Shown one piece after another: positions 5,324 through 6,736 of a stretch of 6,736 bases of DNA. The stretch is taken from positions 1-6,736 of the forward strand of contig CAZXCK010000180.1 in the NCBI GenBank assembly GCA_964639225.1, read 5' to 3'. Origin of the DNA: CAZXCK01 sp964639225. Lineage in GTDB: Bacteria; Chloroflexota; Anaerolineae; Aggregatilineales; Phototrophicaceae. The translations under genes and the position numbers were made by a program. The notes under the pieces were generated by a model. That model had not been told where the DNA came from. It was given only the letters and a program-made list of their open reading frames with translations, and did no database searches. Each line of letters starts with the position of its first letter. Positions within the stretch are counted from its first letter, which is position 1.

Positions 5324-5583
5324 TTTTCCTGCTCCTCTGTTGTGGTCATAAATACTCCAAGTTCCCTATATCCCCGTATTCCGTCTACCATGTGCTTTGC
5401 ATCGCAAAAACATTCTCCCTGCCAGTTTCCATGATACCCGTCCCTCTGCTCCATCACCCTGCCATTGCACAGGTTGATTATCTTAAACATATACTCACAT
5501 TCCTTACATTTTCCGCACCTGCATTCGTGCCTATAAATCTCAACTAACAGGCATTTGTCCAGACGTAACTTTTCTATCAACAT
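5320..5583 (-). CDS. Cys-rich hypothetical protein, 87 residues
   Basis: ATG 5583 follows GAGAGGTG with a 5-base spacer. The N-terminal third carries a dense cysteine cluster, ECRCGKCKEC (Cys21, 23, 26, 29) after Cys11, which could bind zinc. The rest (MFKIINLCNGRVMEQRDG, GECFCDAKHMVDGIRGYREL) has two more Cys at 58 and 60. In-frame ATG 5490 would drop the cluster and start at MFKIINL, and has a weaker AAGGA site; I prefer the longer form because of its SD. It is the first gene after a 168-base spacer with a candidate promoter and leads the coupled set of four. No family recognised. Confidence 0.65.
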   Translation of the reverse strand: MLIEKLRLDKCLLVEIYRHECRCGKCKECEYMFKIINLCNGRVMEQRDGYHGNWQGECFCDAKHMVDGIRGYRELGVFMTTTEEQEN

Positions 5584-5642
5584 TTCTACACCTCTCTTTC
5601 CCCCTTTGGTCTAAGGTGTATGAGAATTAACCCTCTTTTTCC

Positions 5643-5671
5643 AATATAATTAAAAGGGTACCCACTTTAAA
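5643..5671 (-). promoter_or_regulatory. Candidate sigma-70-type promoter for the four-gene set
   Basis: On the minus strand TTTAAA (5671-5666, 4 of 6 to TTGACA) is followed after exactly 17 bases by TATATT (5648-5643, 5 of 6 to TATAAT). Transcription would start near 5636, giving a leader of about 50 bases before ATG 5583. The region is AT-rich, so chance matches are likely. An isolated TATAAT also occurs at 5709-5704 but has no -35 box at a proper distance. Confidence 0.35.
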
Positions 5672-5681
5672 GAGTACCCTT
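5654..5681. repeat. Perfect 8-bp inverted repeat, operator or terminator
   Basis: AAGGGTAC (5654-5661) and GTACCCTT (5674-5681) are perfect inverted copies around 12 bases that contain CTTTAAAG, itself a palindrome. On the minus strand the stem runs into TTTTAATTATATT, so it could be a weak terminator for the RadC set, whose last stop is about 70 bases upstream. It also covers the -35 box and spacer of the candidate promoter, a position typical of a repressor operator. Confidence 0.6.
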
Positions 5682-5751
5682 CGATATAGGCATTTATTTT
5701 ATAATTATATCTCCTTTCAAAATACCACCTTTTTCGTACCATAGAATTTTC

Positions 5752-6018
5752 TCATTCTTCCCCCAAATAATCTATAAAGCAAAGTACACAATTACAGCCA
5801 TATTTTCCCAGTGCATGGCTCCAGTAAAACCCTGCTTCCTCTTCTTTAAAGTAAATTAAAACTGACCTTGTCCCTTCCGGTTTGTGTTCATGTGCTTCTT
5901 CTTCAAATTCCCTTACCTTTGTAATTTCAGCTTCCAAGAGCCCTGAAGTATCTCCGTTTATTATAACAGGGACTACCCATTCAGGCACTATGAGTTCTTG
6001 TCTATCAAGTAGTTTCAT
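5752..6018 (-). CDS. Small phage protein with PEW / NGDxSGL motif
   Basis: ATG 6018 overlaps the RadC stop as ATGA and has AAGGTGG 8 bases upstream; an in-frame GTG at 6030 is less likely. The protein has 88 residues. VPEWVVPVIINGDTSGL near residues 11-27 matches a recurring small-protein pattern (PxWALxxLxNGDxSGLxxEE) found in phages and mobile elements, comparable to the DUF6926-type families (name given from memory). The C-terminal GFYWSHALGKYGCNCVLCFIDY carries a CNCVLC cysteine cluster in the place where these proteins end with an aromatic/acidic strand. No catalytic motif is visible. It is translationally coupled to RadC, so the two are likely made in fixed ratio. Confidence 0.8.
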   Translation of the reverse strand: MKLLDRQELIVPEWVVPVIINGDTSGLLEAEITKVREFEEEAHEHKPEGTRSVLIYFKEEEAGFYWSHALGKYGCNCVLCFIDYLGEE

Positions 6019-6467
6019 TTTGTATCCCACCTTCCCAGTTCTCGGAAACTTAAAACTCGGTCTCCTGCAATAAGTAAATGATCCACTAAATTCAGGTCTA
6101 AATCTTTTCCGATTGCTTTTAACCTATGAGTAATAGTCCAGTCTGCCTCAGAAGGGTTTATACCCCCCGCAGGGTGATTATGCGCTATGATGAAAGCAGT
6201 GGCCCCTGAAAGAAGCAAAAAGGAAAATACATTCTTTGGATAAACAATACATTGATCCAGTGTCCCTTCTGAAACTGTCACCCCTATAATCTTGTTTGCA
6301 CTGTTCAGGGCAATTACTACGAAATGCTCATAAAGCTCTGTTGAGAAATGCTGTTGCAGGAAGTCCTGAACACATTTTCTATGAGTAATAGGTTTTTCAG
6401 TTTCATATCTGTAAGACTTTTCTCTTACAGCTTGCAAGGTATATTTTTTAATCACTTTGGTAGTCAT
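6015..6467 (-). CDS. radC: RadC-type JAB domain protein
   Basis: The 150-residue protein starts at ATG 6467 behind AAGGGGG (8-base spacer). The JAMM metal site is clear: AHNHPAGGINPSEAD (His96, His98, Asp109, with Ser106) plus the upstream YEHFVVIALN (Glu47), GVTVSEGTLDQCIVYPKNVF, and the closing LVDHLLIAGDRVLSFRELG, which is the usual RadC C-terminus. The helix-hairpin-helix N-terminus of full-length chromosomal RadC (about 220 residues) is missing; the length fits the stand-alone JAB proteins common in phages, plasmids and genomic islands. JAMM proteins often cut isopeptide bonds, but the RadC substrate is not established and the old DNA-repair role is doubtful. It sits between two small phage-type genes, with 1 base to the upstream stop and a 4-base overlap downstream. 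Confidence 0.95.
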   Translation of the reverse strand: MTTKVIKKYTLQAVREKSYRYETEKPITHRKCVQDFLQQHFSTELYEHFVVIALNSANKIIGVTVSEGTLDQCIVYPKNVFSFLLLSGATAFIIAHNHPAGGINPSEADWTITHRLKAIGKDLDLNLVDHLLIAGDRVLSFRELGRWDTK

Positions 6468-6468
6468 T

Positions 6469-6684
6469 TCAAAATCCCCCTTCTTCCAGTGCCGATTCCA
6501 AGTCTATGAGTATTTCCCCGTCCCCGTCTAAGAACCCGTTATCTATCAGGGCTTTTGCGGTTCTTCCGTAATGCCCCTGCAATGTCCATGCCTGACCTGT
6601 CCTTACAAGCTCACTGAAAAGCTCCAGTGTTTCTTTTTCAGACAGTGTGCCTTGTTCATAGTCTATGATTTTATCAATTAACAT
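6469..6684 (-). CDS. Small conserved phage protein (DUF7417-like)
   Basis: ATG 6684 follows AAGGGGAA. The 71-residue protein begins MLIDKIIDYEQGTLSEKE, then ELFSELVRTGQAWTLQGHYG and RTAKALIDNGFL: a pattern (IxYEQGxLxExExxELFxxLxxTGxAWxLQGxYGRTAxxLI) that I know from many phages as a small protein of unknown function, I believe catalogued as DUF7417. It is mostly helical and acidic at the end, with no catalytic motif. It ends one base before the RadC start, so it is part of the same operon. This family is found in tailed phages of diverse hosts, which supports the phage origin of the window. Confidence 0.85.
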   Translation of the reverse strand: MLIDKIIDYEQGTLSEKETLELFSELVRTGQAWTLQGHYGRTAKALIDNGFLDGDGEILIDLESALEEGGF

Positions 6685-6736
6685 TTTACCAGTTCCCCTT
6701 TTGAAGTTGCTCCTGCAAATTTAATAGCTTCTTTTG
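6678..6736 (-). CDS. C-terminal end of an unknown gene (5' partial)
   Basis: At the right edge the minus strand has two open frames. One encodes KEAIKFAGATSKGELVKC, stops at 6678-6680 and overlaps the next gene by 7 bases; its codons mostly begin with purines, as coding sequence does. The other encodes QKKLLNLQEQLQKGNW and stops at 6686-6688, just before the next ATG. I slightly favour the first. The fragment is too short for a family call. Confidence 0.35.
   Translation of the reverse strand, partial: KEAIKFAGATSKGELVKC

Noticed and set aside
5667..5717. Leader peptide MPISKGTL on the minus strand behind AAAGGAG (5717-5711)
   Set aside because: The spacer to ATG 5693 is 17 bases, too long for good initiation, and the frame has only eight codons.

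Overview
This 6.7 kb window looks like part of a tailed double-stranded DNA phage (or a prophage), probably a metagenomic scaffold because it contains a run of exactly 100 N. Genes are tightly packed, often with ATGA-type stop/start overlaps, and are preceded by clear purine-rich Shine-Dalgarno sequences (AAGGGAG, GGAG, AAGGGGG). The host therefore probably uses canonical SD initiation. GC content is moderate to low. Nothing in the sequence fixes the host taxon.

Plus-strand half (1-3949): a DNA replication/recombination module. It has the zinc-ribbon tail of a SprT-like protein, a 297-base leader region holding a candidate structured RNA, a probable single-stranded DNA-binding protein with a low-complexity Thr/Lys/Glu tail, a strong intrinsic terminator, a FEN-type 5'-3' exonuclease, a small conserved phage protein that appears frame-disrupted at an A6 run, an unknown protein running into the N gap, and a SNF2/DEAD-like helicase. 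SSB, flap exonuclease and helicase would act together at the phage replication fork.

Minus-strand half (6736-4045, read right to left): the tail of an unknown gene, a small phage protein with a YEQGxLSExExxELF motif, a stand-alone RadC-type JAB (JAMM) protein, a small PEW/NGDxSGL-motif protein, a 168-base spacer with a perfect 8-bp inverted repeat overlapping a candidate promoter, then a translationally coupled set: a Cys-rich small protein, a 47-aa protein starting at TTG, a GT-A-like glycosyltransferase and an unknown protein. The two halves converge at about 3950-4044, where a hairpin probably ends transcription.

The observations most worth a second look are the three-way-junction RNA candidate at 245-330, the apparent frameshift at 2127-2132, the short coupled gene at 5180-5323, the shared ACAAAG microsatellite in two neighbouring genes, and the phage glycosyltransferase.
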